DNA of 64,000 nucleotides. Source: Litoditis marina (Eukaryota; Nematoda; Chromadorea; Rhabditida; Rhabditidae). The notes under the pieces were generated by a model. The model saw only the letters and a list, made by a program, of their open reading frames with translations, had not been told where the DNA came from and did no database searches. Below are positions 36,977 through 50,600 of the stretch, in pieces. Position numbers and translations under genes: made by a program. The stretch lies in the NCBI GenBank assembly GCA_964036275.1, contig OZ038436.1, positions 1,326,214 through 1,390,213 of the forward strand, read 5' to 3'. The stretch's first letter is position 1, and each line of letters starts with the position of its first letter.

Positions 36977-37361
36977 CCAAAGTTTACTCATAATACCAAA
37001 GCCACATGATTCAGTAGAATGTTTCATTGAAATGCATGTCTGTTGAACAACTTTCCTCTTAATAAAACATTAACTGTTCGTAATGTTTCGGGACAATGAA
37101 AAAAATCAACTTTTTGAAATAACTTTATAATTTATACGAAATACAAACTAGAACATCTTCGAAAAACACGGCTTGGAATACATGGTACCCACTAAATAAA
37201 TACAAACATAACATAACCTTATGAAACAAATGAGCAAAACACGCTTCTAATAAAAATAAAGATACATTTGCAAAATGACCAAAGACTGAAAACTCTCAAT
37301 TTTCCACAATGTCAGTATATTTTGGACTAACATAATGGTTTTCTCTTGAAAACGCATTAAC

Positions 37362-37943
37362 ATTTGTCTAAAAAAACGATGTAAAGTGAGAGACGATTAG
37401 CTTTTGAGATTGAACTGCATGGAATATAGAAAAGGAGGACAATAACTCAAGAGGGAAATAAAAAATGTAATCTCGCAATTTTCATGGGTCAAAAACATTT
37501 TGTTTTTCAGTGAAAAAAACTTGCAGCAGACAATTAGATGAAACGTCCTAATATGATTATCACCATTGATTCGAAAATGATAACAGAACAGAGTACACTA
37601 TATGTTTCTTGAATATTCATGTAAAGTTAGCATTCTAATAGCCTAAGTGTGCACTTTGTCGTTTCACGTTTCCGAGTTCTGCTGTGTTTAACATGTTTCA
37701 CGTGACTGTGCGATAGACTGACGGTGTAGCTGATTTTTGTTTCAGATACGTTTTTAGTGTAAGCGGACTTTTCTAAAAGCTTTAGCATATATTTTTTGAA
37801 TCAGTCTGTCAGGATGATCATGAAAATTGCGAGATTAGATTTTTTATTTCCCTCTTGAGTTATTGTCCTCCTTTTCTATATTCCATGCAGTTCAATCTCA
37901 AAAGCTAATCGTCTCTCACTTTACATCGTTTTTTTAGACAAAT
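37362..37943. mobile_element. Fold-back transposon F1, young copy (about 580 bp)
   Basis: The first and last ~125 bp are reverse complements with about one mismatch: the left arm starts ATTTGTCTAAAAAAACGATG and the right arm ends the same way inverted. The centre (37594-37729) is a CACGTG-type MITE sequence, as in the copy at 12577-13134, so centre and arms move as one element. It lies in the convergent intergenic region. No transposase. Confidence 0.9.
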
Positions 37944-38067
37944 TGTCCTCATTTTCTATATTTCCGAAGGAAATAATGAATCAATAGATAGGAAATAATG
38001 AGCATCTAATCAATTATTATTAAACTTTTTTCAACGTAACAATGAATACTAAGTTGATTTGCAGAAC

Positions 38068-38437
38068 ATAAACTGCGTTAGAACTCTGGTTAGTAAGCAT
38101 TCTCTCAGAAACCGTGATCAATCCTTGATTTCGGGCAGCGCACGTGTGGCGCCGTCCATTTTTTCTTCTTTCGTGACGATTTGGCTCAGTCGGCAGAGCA
38201 GCGTACTACAGTTCAGTAGGCCGAGGGTTCGAATCCTTTCACGGACAGCATTTTTGTTTTTGTTCGATTAACCTTTTTATGTAGTCAGGATCTCTACGGA
38301 TTAACACAATTGCTTTTCCAATATATTTTAATCTATTCACACACGCTGGGTTGATGCTTTAAAAACAAAAACTGCGTTACGAGTTTGGTTAGTAAGCCTT
38401 CTCTCAGAAACCGTGATCAATCCTTGATTTCGGGCAA
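38068..38437. repeat. Direct repeats (about 68 bp) flanking a tRNA-like sequence
   Basis: AACTGCGTTAGAACTCTGGT followed by TCTCAGAAACCGTGATCAAT and CCTTGATTTCGGGCA at 38068-38136 recurs at about 38370-38437 with few changes. The 230 bp between hold a tRNA-like sequence. The GTATTTTGGACTAACATAAT flank at about 38455 also matches 37315. This suggests nested insertion or duplication. Confidence 0.75.
38177..38251 (+). tRNA. tRNA-like sequence, possibly a degenerate tRNA gene
   Basis: It has a D-arm and A box TGGCTCAGTCGGCAGAGCA, a possible anticodon stem CTAC/GTAG with a six-base loop, a T-arm and B box GAGGGTTCGAATCC, and partial acceptor pairing (CGTGA with TCACG). The irregular anticodon loop prevents an amino-acid call. 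A covariance-model search would decide. Confidence 0.45.
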
Positions 38438-38641
38438 TGTATTTGTATACAATGTATTTTGGACTAACATAATGGTTTTCTCTTGAAAACGCATTAACAT
38501 ATCCTGAATTTACACTTTTCTTTGAAAGTAGAAGATAAGCTGCAATAATGTGCTATCCTTTATATACATGTCACTGTATTCTTTTTTACACGGTTTTCAT
38601 CAAACATCTTTGGTTTGAAAAAGTTTAAGTAAGATTATTCT

Positions 38642-41600
38642 TCACAGATGAGTTTCTTGAGCGTCGGAGCACAGGACTATTCGCAGCGTCTCGCTAATTC
38701 GTCTCTGACAGGCCGTTCGTTTTGGCGTCTCGCTGAAAAGCAAGTCAACGTTTCACGAACTCTATGAATCAATCGTTCCAGGCCAACTTCAATTCGGTGC
38801 TGTTTTTTGAATCGGAAAATGAAAGCATACGCAAGTGTCGAAAAGCCAGGCTGTACGAATTGTGGGATTCCAAAATTATAATTTGAAAGAGTGAATAGAA
38901 GCTCAATATAACAGAGTGAACAAGTTTTCTTTAAACCTGTATTTGGAGAAATAGGAACAAATGAATTGCTGATAGTTGAAACTAATTTATTCTGAACACA
39001 ACTAACAAAATTGAGCGTTAGTACATATTTTAATGTGTCAAATCGATCTGCTTCTGTGTCTGTGTACTTCAGTGTTTCACTCTCTGTATAGATTTGCAGA
39101 TTTCTCGCCAAAATTAATTATTGCAACATATCCTTTGTACTTCAGTGTTTCACACTCATGAAAACTATCATGTTTCTTGAGAAACATAGTGCACCATCTG
39201 ATTTCAGCTTTACAATGTGTGTATGCTTACTCAAATGTTTCACTATCTAAGTTGACCTACTTCTGTGTGGTGAAAATGACCTCCGTCGTATCCCGTGTCG
39301 TTATCGACGGAAACGCGTCGTCGAGAATCAGAAGACACTCGTCCGGATTGCAAATATCCGACACACTGTGCACACGTTCTTGGTGACGTGACACGCGAAA
39401 TGTACCCTCCTCCGCGTTGCTCACGTCTGAATAATAATAATATTATATTAACAATAATAACTATCCAGAATAATACCAAATTAATATCAGCGAACTGAAA
39501 TTCAGTTCGAATAACTCTGAATTTGGATACAATGAGTATTATTATGATTTTCATTGATACATTCAGTCATCGGAGTTCTGATGTGGAGGTTTTTCTATTA
39601 TTTTAATTTTATGTTCTGTTACATAAGGTCACACTTTTCCGTGAACTTTTTCACAATTTCTCGCATTTGACCTTTTTCGCATTTCTCAGCATTAGAATGA
39701 GTGTTACTAAATGTTCTACTAATCACGAAACAATTATATATTAAACCTCCCCATCTGGGTAAATACTCCCCCAAACAGACTGCTCCGGAACGAGAAACAA
39801 ATCAATCACATTTTCTCATACAAATCACATTTTAACCAACTAACTGAAACTGACATTAGTCGACTACATAACTCTTGTTTGTTTCCGTCCTGATCTGAAT
39901 CAGGCAGTACAATTTCTAGTTTTTCTCGAATAGTCCTCAGAATGAAATATGACCCACAGTCAAGGTATCTCCAATCAATAGAGGCCTCGTATGGCAGAGA
40001 TTTGTGTTCGTTGATCAGTTTGTGAATCACGTTTCGGACGACGTCCAGTTCGGTTTCTGCTTCGACGTTAATCATTCCGATCTCGTAGGCTGGAACTCAG
40101 TATCAAAATACAATCGTTATTATAAACTGGAATCAGATCACGTCGTTTTTGGCCCGAAAAAACCAAACTTTTGTAGTAAATTTTCATCTAAAGTTTGAGA
40201 AGTTTTCGTACATAAATGCTAACAACTGCTACATTTGACATCATTGAAACAAGTACATTGATATAGTGCAAATACAATGAATTTGTGGGGGGGGGGGTGA
40301 TTCCGTACGGCATTCGGCTAACAAGTGATACATCTATCTAGAGACGCCAAGCGGCAAGCTACCGCGCCTCAATCTATAAAGTTTGCACTACAATGCGGTC
40401 CAACGAAATATTCGGGAGAAAACTAAAACCTGCTATTGCGTATAACTTGCAATGAAGGCTATTGCCGAATAATGTATAACTTGCTATTGCCGATTTTCGA
40501 GGTGTTCTCTAGTTATTTGGTCAATGAAAAAACTGATTTTCATGAAATGCATGTCATTATGGTGTGCATTTGTGTTAATAAAACAGCTAGTTGGATGAAA
40601 TTACCTAAATATTGTCTTATATATAAAAAACTGTAACTCACCAGTATCCTTCAACCTGTCGAAGCAGTCCTTGTACGTATCGTAGTCATTTCTACCAACC
40701 ACAATCACTGGTAGTTGCATTATCAAAGAGGTAGACTGGACCTGGGCAAAAGTTAAACAAACCGGTATTAATCACAAATTTGACAAAAAATGGATGATTC
40801 TTGATATTGAACTGATTTTATGAACTACACGGTGGGTAACACATTAATGAGCGAAAACACCACCCTTTTCTGGTACCCATGAGACATATGAGTGAGCTAG
40901 TAGCCTCAAATTACGTTGTATGTCAGAAACGACACAAATTATGACTTCTGTAAACTTTTTGAACTCAGACTAGTTTTTTGAAGAATGGAGAATGGAGAAA
41001 GCATTGATAACTCCAAAACACTGCTCTTTTTGTAATACACGTAAGACATGTGAGTGAGCTAATACCCTCAAATTACGTTATAAGTGAGAAAGGTAAGAAC
41101 GAATGATTTCTTATAGTATAGAACATGTAAATGTTTCTTCGAGCATGTAAATAATACTCAATTACCCTTGAATCTTTTCTTCTGTTGCTCCTTCGCATGA
41201 GATTCGGAGTGCACGGAACCTTCTTTTCTCGTTTCAACATTGGTACCTGGATAACGGAACATGTTTTCTCTCATGTTCGTATTTTTGTGTTTTGGCACTG
41301 CACTATTGGTCCGATGAAGACTGGATAGAGCTGTACCAAACTACAAACACAGCAGAATATTGCAGTGTGAACTATTATGGCGTGTTTCTTCCTTTACATG
41401 GAGCAATTCAAGTGTCTCTGGATTGTTTCGCCAAATGTTTCGGTCATTCTATATAGTGGGCTTGGTGATCAATCAGATAGTTCCAGTTTGATGGGCTAGG
41501 AATCAAGAAAAGTTAATATAGTGCTAAACTTCTAATACTTCTAAATTCATTCACCTTGCTATGGAAGTTCAGTCCTATCTGAGAGGGCGCCAGAAGACAA

Positions 41601-44600
41601 GGTTCCCCATCAACCTGAAATTGAAAAAATCGAATTGAACCGTTGAAACAAGGATATTGCACTCAACTCAAGGACTTTCGAATGTATGGACCAGAAAAGC
41701 TGATTCAACAACGTTTGTAATCTTGTACAATGACTGTTGGAGACTGCTATGTCAGATTTGGTCCTTTTATCTGCAGAACTATGGGTTGGATGATTACAAG
41801 ATTACAAGATTGTCCCTGCATCGCGTTTCAAAAACCCGTATCTTTGATGGTTCTTATCTCCAATCATATATGATTTCTCACCCTGTTCTCTATTCCTTTT
41901 TGTTTCCAAGCATTCAAAGTTCGTGATATCCGTTCAATTTGGTTTTTCACGGTCTTTTTATGATTGTATCAACATACGGAAATTGAATTAATATTATTAT
42001 TCATCTTATTATGTGCGTGGTCGCTATCAGTTGGTTGTAACTGGAATTGTGAACTCAATATGTCATTGCATGGTGTGGATTGAGCTATGAGGTAGGTGTG
42101 ATGAAACCGTTTTTGATGAACCAAACAAATGGAAAAGATTACTACTTTGATGAGCATGAAAAATGTTCAATCTTTGCTGCATTTGATCATTTTTCAAACG
42201 GTTCCTAAACTTCTCATGCATTGGAAACGTTCTGAGAAGTTTGAAACGAAGATTACGGAAAAACGGTGAAATAATCGAGAAAACTTCAACAGAAGGAAAA
42301 TAGTACTGATGAAATGTTCAAAAATAATGTTTTCGCGAATAAAGGACAAAATATTAGATTTCTTCTAGTTACACTAGAGGAAGAGGAGGGGGAGGGGGGG
42401 GCATAAGTATAACCACACAATTCTTGCTTTATCTCCATGAAACGTACCTGCATGGGTATAGCCTTGTGTGTGATGACTTTTACAGAAGAACATTGTGCAA
42501 TTCTCTCTCCCTTTCCACCCATTTGTAGAGCTGCCTGAATATTTCACACAATAAACATCATTTAAAATACATTGTACTATTTCTACAATGTATTTTCAAC
42601 TATATTATGTAATATTGTTACAAATAACACTTATTCTTCAAAACTGTGGACCATAATCAGTTATTACATTAGCAGTGTCTACCAAACGATGAAATAATCG
42701 AAAAAACTTCAATAGACGGACAATGAAATAGTACAGATAAACCGCTCAAAAGTAGTGTTGCCACAAAAAAGGAATTTCAGATTTGTAGACAATGTATTTA
42801 CTAGACTTAACTTCACTATAAACAACTAACAACATTTCCATTCGTTGCGCAACCGGGATATAGAACGACTGAAACCCTCGACCACGGTTAAGAAAACTCA
42901 CCAATGCCGCTGTCGTGAATCCGAGTACTTCTATTTTGCCATCGCAGCAGGAAGGTCGCTGGGCTTCATTCGTTTCGCTCCCCCACGGAATCGTACCTCA
43001 ATAAGAAAATTGATATAAAAATTACCCTTTTCATTAGGGATTCAAGCTTTTTTAAAGTAAGTTTTCGATATTCCCTAACTTTCGTTTGTAAAAACTGGTG
43101 ATAATTACATAATAACACAAAATAGATGGTCGCTTGCATTTTTCGTGAGAAGTGCATGATTTTCATTATCTTCCCAATAAAAATTCAAAAATGATATGTG
43201 GGCGGAGTCTTATTTGTCAACAAACCTCCCGCGTAATAGGAAATGTTGTGGAATAGGATGCAGTGTAGTTTCAACTCCTTGATCCGCGATGTCATATCTA
43301 CCCCGTCGCACTGAAATGAGCATGTCACGTGAACCACACGGGAATCGCAAGTGAATGCAACATGGCTTGAACGTGAATGAACCACGTTCAGATTATACGC
43401 AAGCTGCAGTATACTTCAACTGTACGTCGACCAAATGTGCGTAAAATTTACGTGTATCAAACCTGACATTCATGTAAAATGAAACGTGCTCACTTTGAGA
43501 AGGTCGTATTGCAAATGGGTTCTGTTTACAACATTTTATGATTATGAGCTGTTTTGTAGAGAATTATGTTTGAGGAATCATAAATAATATTATCTGATCT
43601 CAGACAAATAACTGTGAAATATGTCAATCAGTATGCTGTTAGTCAATTGCAAGTCACATTAAAGATGTTGAACACAATTTTGAACTCAGAAACGTGCACG
43701 ACGCCACATTAGAATGCTAAGTTCACGCGACTATTCAATTTACTTCTAGTATAGTTACCTCCAAGTAAACGTAGTCCGCGAGATCCTTCCAACTTCGCTT
43801 GAACAGGTCAATTGTGCCTAATCCGCCATAGGCGATGCGATTCTTCAATCGACTGTTTAACATCTGTGGGTTAGCACCTAAAATTCGTCAATTTACGCAC
43901 GAAGGAGGACGGGAAAAATGTACAATCGCCCCCCACCCAACAATCACCCCCCTCGTGGTACTATTACCCCCCACCTAATTGAAATCCCAGAAAAGTCGCG
44001 CGAAGGTGGGGGGTAATTGGTAAATGGGTAGGGGGACATTGTACATCTTCGACAATGAACCCCACACAATACAAAATGGGGATGATAGTACATACCAGGA
44101 ACTGATGAACAATCACCCCCCACTCAACCCAAGCCTGCAGTAAATAAGCATGGTGTATAATCGCCCCCAAAGGTGGGGGGCGATTGTAGTACGGGCCCTT
44201 TTCAACCCATTTTCGACCAGGGTGGGGGGCAAATGTAAACTACTCCCAGGAGGACGATTATGTGGACCAATTCCGTTTCAAAGGTCCTTTAAACTGCAAT
44301 TGAGAAATGTATTGCAGTTTGTTTAAAGGACTGAGCCGTTGTCCCCGTTAAGCCTAGTTATCGATTCACGCTAACTATTTTCCGTAGTACCATAAACGTT
44401 TTCTCACGCTTACCCAAGCGGTGTTGTAGATTGAAAGTGGGGAATCTACAACTAAGTACCTTATGTATTCAACTGTTATATAGTGAGTTGAAATGCCAAA
44501 ATGCCTCTTGTAGCTGACAATTAAGAGGTAATTTTTCAAACGTGAACAAAACATCAAAGTTTTGACAATTTTCTCTTTTTACCCCCGTGAATTATGATCG

Positions 44601-47600
44601 TAAATCCAAGTTAGCAGAACCACCAGATGCCCTCTAAGGATCTCATATATCAACGGTGCGTAACATTGAAATGACCTAAAAAAAGTAGGAAAAGCGATCA
44701 CAACGAGCGAAGCAGTTTTTTTAAGAAGCTCATTTTACTCGTTAACCTGGTTTTCTCTCCGCATGTCGTCGTTTTAACGTTATTCACGTCATTGCACTAA
44801 ACACTTATACTAGGGAATTTTTGGAGTATGAGTTCTTTTCTTTGAAAAAAAAACAGCATATTAATCACACGTTGAGTCTTTCAGTTTTACCTCTTTGAAA
44901 ATACGCTGCTGCCTATACATTCGTGCACGAGCCGTTCACATGCTGTAGTTTCACGTGTTCACTTTTCACGTGTTCACGTGCTTCCACGAACATAAATGGA
45001 CCTCGGAGTACAAGAAGTCTATTGAGGAATCATGCACTTTACAATTGCACGTTTCTAAGTTCTGATGTGTGTGAACATGTTTCACGTGACTGTGCACTTG
45101 ACTAATAGTATAACATGGGTCCCTTTTCCAGAAAGTCCTGCCATTCTATTTTAAGCCATAATAATAAAGTCGGAAGAGGCCAGGAAATTAACCAATTAGG
45201 GCGCGAAAATTGGTTCCAATAGGTAGCAAAGTACTTCGAATGAATGTCACGTAAGTACGAGAAATAGATTCTGAAAATCCACCCTATTTTAAATTATTGA
45301 AATATATTTTGAGTAAATTAGATGGTCGTAATAAAACTGAAAAATGTAATGTAATTATATAGATGAAGAAACATTGAAGTAGATGAAGAAACATTGAAGT
45401 GAAATAAGAGAACCTGTGTTTGGTTGTTACGTCTCACATAGAACCATATTTTTAGTGAAAATCTCTATTTTAAAAATTGAATGAATCACGAAATATAACA
45501 AATAAGAATAGGTAAGAATCGCAAAATGAGTTTTGACACTAGGGTCCTTAACCAATCTTAAAAACCAAATATTTCAAGTTTCCATATTTGAGCCGTTTGA
45601 AATTTCGATATGATTCGACTTCGATTTTGTGTATGCTTGCAAAAGAAAACGATTATTTCGATTTTCTACCACAAGATCGAGCATCGGAATTCGAAAAAGC
45701 TACCCAAGCTATTGCTAATTTCTAAAAACGCCGTTACTATTTTCTAAACATTTTACATGGAAACATATGAAACATTTTAATATTACTCTTAGTTTGAGAT
45801 TGAGAACTAGTGAAGGAATTAACATGTAGCCAGTTGCATGCTGAAGCTGCAAAGTAAATTGGAGAGCACGTGAAACATTGAAGTGCACTTACTTCTACTA
45901 TGATGAAACTGCAGCGCAACATGGGCATCGGCCCCAATGGAGAAGTAGTTGTTCATGACAGTCAAGGGCAGAGAGGACTGAACAGCGTCTGTCAATTCCT
46001 CTGAGCAGTCCAACGGACAGTCCGAGTTCGGCTCCACGTCCAGACGCCATCTAAAACATTTGAGTGAAGTAGAATGAGCACCCAAATAGACACTCTTTTA
46101 ATGTGGCTGTCTGCACCCAACTATAATCATATTAACAAAATTTGCGGAAATCTTGTGATATTGTGTTGTTCTCGGTAATATTGACAGAGAACAAAAACTA
46201 ATAGGAAGGTTTAATTAACTTACCGGTCTAAATGGGTTACTGTAGTTTCGTGTAGAATTGCCTGTAGAAGTTGGCTCATTGGCTCATCGGTAAATGCTCC
46301 GCCCCATCCCATACACCTGTATACATTCAGACAATATAACAAATTGATAATAAAAAAAGTACAATAAACTACGTTTATTGGACCGCTCATTAGATTTGTG
46401 CAGCAAAGTAACTGTCACAACCGGGACTCAGTCAGAAGTCAAGAGTAAATTTAGTGAGCGCATCTAACGAACGTGTCAAGATTCAAAAATAGAAAATTCA
46501 CTAACATAGTTATTCAATCTTCAACCCTATTAGCTAAAACGGTTTGGACGTTTTGAGCATACAAAATAGCTCCGATTTTTTCCTTTGTCTATCTATAAAC
46601 GAACATTAAAGGAATAATCAGGCTTGAATCTTTTATGCGTTTTCAAGCATAAGTTGTAAAATAAACATCTATCTGAGGTTGGGTCTAAAACTTGGTGAAA
46701 GATGGTGAAAAGGTTCAAACTCGAAATGATATGAGACTAGATCACTCGAAGATTTCGCGCAGTGCTTATAACTATGCCCTCAATTGAACTCTGTTAAATG
46801 AGGTGTACAGTAGTGAGTTTGGAAAAAACATGATGAAACTTTATTAGTGAGCAGTTGTGCGAGTTATGTCAACTCGAAACTCGCGACTAAACTCTGAAAC
46901 TGCCACCGTTCATCGTTTGTGGTATTGGTTTCACCAGATTCGACCTATGAAAACAGTTTACCTGGCCAAATCATTTCCTGTGCCGAGAGGCATGATGGCC
47001 ATTGGAGGATAGGCGGGCCAGTTCAGCTGAAACATTGAGACAATCATATCCTGCTAGGGATGGATGAGTGTGAAATCGAGCACAATCAATCGATATTGAT
47101 GTCTCACAGAAAAGAAGAGAGTATATTGTACTAAGACCCCATCACCTAGAGTAACGAAGAGATAACACACATAATCAACCGTAACCCAAACAGTCAGTGA
47201 AATATGTTAAACACAGCAGATCTTACAAACGCAAAGTGCACGATTTCATTAGAATGATAATCTCACGTGAATGAAAGTCACATACGTACGGGAACTAGCT
47301 TAAAAAAATCTACCCTATTTTGATTCATTTTGAGTTTATGACATAGAAAGAAACTTTACCTACCGTGTCGAGAGTCTGTAGAACCCATCCGACCGTTCCA
47401 TCTCCCCCACACACCAACAGACGGAGTTGCGTCACGATCTTACGGTACACTTCGAGACTGAAATAATAAACAAAGTCACAAATAGCGAATTTATGTTTGA
47501 GCTACTGGTTTACTCATTGTGGAAACAGTCCAGTTTTCAGTTATATTGATGTGCCCAGGCAAAGATGAACTAATCGTTTCATTCCTGGTTCATGAATATA

Positions 47601-50600
47601 CCATTCAACACGTCTCAGAGACACAAATATATTTCGTCCAAATAAATATCCTAATATGGTCGATTTTTGATTCTCGGAGTTTAGTTTTCAAAAATTCACT
47701 TCAGGGCTCTATGTACTGAGCAGGATTATAGGTGCGTGAATCATGATATATTATGAAAAGTTTCTGAAAGAAATGTGTTCAAGACCGAATGTGCCACGTA
47801 AACCACGAACGAACATCATAATCCGTGCATTTGGTAGAAAAATTGCTATTCTATTATGTTATCACATTCTTTTTGTGCCTAAATACATTATAGACGCAAC
47901 TTCTCTGGTGAACGTAATGCTCTGTTTTTCGCTTACCCAAATTTCGGTCCTTTCAAGCTTGTAATATCGAAGACTTGTCGTGGATTCAGGAGCCAGCACA
48001 ACGTGTGAAGAGCCTTGGCGCCCTGCAACAGCAGCTTTGAAACACTTGTATGCGCTTAACGGAAAGGGCCGTGAAAAAGGCTTGAGATAGCCCTACCAGA
48101 CTTCATTAATGATTCCATCCTATTTGTACGTTTCCGAAGTGAGAGAAAAGGTACAAGAGCAAGAACAGAGAGAAAAAAGGTGTGCGAAAAAAATGCACTA
48201 AAACTACAAAAACACAGAAAGAAGAATGTGTTTGAAACGAAAAACAACTAAACACTCATGTTGTTCAAAATGTACTGCCACTATATTTTACCGCTATTTT
48301 CAAACGCGGTTGAATGTTTCACCTTATTTCCTCCGGACTTTGGATTCACGAAAACAATGAGCGGTTGCGAGGGTCCAGAGGACCACATGTCCATCGGTTT
48401 CACAACGAACTGCCGCATCGCCTGAATGTTCATAAATTGATGAAAGGCAAACCTGAATGATAATTTTATCAAGTTTATCAACTTAAACCGTATATGATAG
48501 CTAATGCGTTAAACTATTACGCAGTTGAAGTTTCAAACGATTTTAGGGTTTTGCAGGTCATTTTAATTAACGAAATAAGCATTTTTCTACTTTGGGAATT
48601 GACGTCTAGGTCGCGTCAATTCCCAAAGTAGAAAAATAAAAATTGCTTGTTAAAATGTAGGAAAACACAGAACTGTAGCTAAAAGTTATGTGACAGAATC
48701 TGTCTGGTGTGTTTATGCACGATCGTCACACAAGTGACCACTCAGAAGGAGTAAACTAGAAATATATCGGAAGACATTTAAATACATATTTTACATATTC
48801 ATTTTTTCACGTCGCTTCGTTACGAGGCGGTGATCATCATACATGTCACAGATATTTGTAATAGCTGCTTCTTCTGAGTTGTTCTCGGTCCCTTTCTTCC
48901 ATATAAGACTTCATGGTTGATTATCGAATGCTCGAATGGCATTGATCCAGTGACATGCGAGACTGACAATCAAACTACAATATCGAAAGCCGAAACATGA
49001 CCATACCACTTGCGGGACGAGTTTATTAAAATAGGTATATATTCGTGAAGGGTTCTAACATGTGTTGGAAAACTAGTTGCATATTCAGCAAACTATTCCA
49101 AATCTCAGTTCATCGGTATGAATGTTTCACAGTCTCTATTAATAGTAGACCACCTTCAAAAAACAGTAAGAACGCGAATGGACGAAGCAAGAATTTGACA
49201 ACAGCGAAAAAACCAGAATATTTATTGACCGGCATCAAAACGCCCCTTTTCACTTCTGACAGTTGTCAGTAAGTTAAATGACTAGAAACTGAAGATCTGG
49301 TCAGAAATGTGCAAAATGCAATGGAAACATGCTGCTCGAAAAAATGACGGGATTTGCATAATATTTGTAATGATTTAAATGAACGCCTCTTTAATGATTT
49401 TCCTATTTGTTCTAAAAGGTCATTGACATTAAGATTCCGGCTAATATTCACGTTGTGTCTCTCTTCTCACACTCTATACCGTTATTCAATTGCACACTCA
49501 CGTGAAATTTGTTAAAGACAGCATTACTCAAAAACGTGTAATAACGACATTCACGTTTCCTCATTAGAACGCTCAATTTACTTCTATACAATCAATTTAC
49601 TTGTAGTATATAGCACACCGTGCATGCTCGTTTGAAACAGAAAGAAAGTGTAAACAAAAACAGGCATGTGCTTGAAATAGTATCGTTTTCAGCCTCATTT
49701 CTACAAGTACTTTTATTTGATCTTCATCGCTATTAGAATTCAGAATTAGGAGAAATCAAATTTGATCTGAAAAAAAAAGAGAAAATGCTGGTGGTTGGTG
49801 AAGAATGCATGTTGGTATATAACTAACATATAATATGTTCAGCCTTTCTCTCTCAGTCTTGTGTAGGCTAAGGCTTTTCGTTGTCAGTTGAACAAAAACA
49901 TATATGTGTATTAGTGGAACTTCACTACAATTTTTAACACAGCTCAAATATAAACTTTGTTAAGAGAAAGGAAAAAGGACCAACCCTTCTACTCTGTCGG
50001 TGCTGGGCGTGTTTCGGTTTGTTCCGTTTTCGATTGGGAAGCCGGAGAATCCAGTTGGGAGGAACGATCATGTCACGCAAGTGACCCCGATCACATCTGA
50101 AACATTGAAATGAACTAAGTGTTCTGTACTTCGCTCTGCTTTTCGCCAGACTGATTGACTTTTCGTTTTCTCAACACACGCGATTTACAGAAGATATGAA
50201 TTGAAACACGAAAATTGAGAAATTGTGCATTCTCAAAACAGCAGAGCAAACTAACTTTTGTGACAATTTCTCCTTGTTGAAGCAGTTTTTCACGTGGTAC
50301 GATTCTTTACACCACGAGCATGTCACGGCTATGGTTTCCTGGAAAAATGTCTGTTGTTCATTCATAAACTGGTCAGAGGTTTCACTCGGATGGTATAAAA
50401 TAATGTTCGGCCAGACGGAAATAGTTCTGGAAGACAGAATACGTTAAAAGAATTTGGTGAGTTGATGGGCTAACTCAAACACTAGTTGATGTTTAAATGA
50501 TATTCATTAGCTCAGGAAGATTTGTCATTTTCTGTCACGAAGTGTCTGATTGAAAAAAATGATCAATCAACACATCACATCATGCAGATGTCCACGAACA

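Larger units (their letters stand above)
36606..38641. other. Convergent intergenic region, lectin and kinase 3' ends
   Basis: About 2 kb between two stop codons facing each other. It contains the lectin poly(A) signal, a TA microsatellite, the young F1 fold-back transposon, flanking direct repeats and a tRNA-like sequence. No additional protein gene is recognised. Confidence 0.6.

Noticed and set aside
36792..36980. Open frame encoding Ile-Tyr repeats
   Set aside because: It is the TA microsatellite.
38677..39111. A 144-codon minus-strand open frame
   Set aside because: It overlaps the last kinase exon in a different frame. The exon-chain reading (ending QETHL) matches phase from the previous exon, and the long frame shows no family motif.
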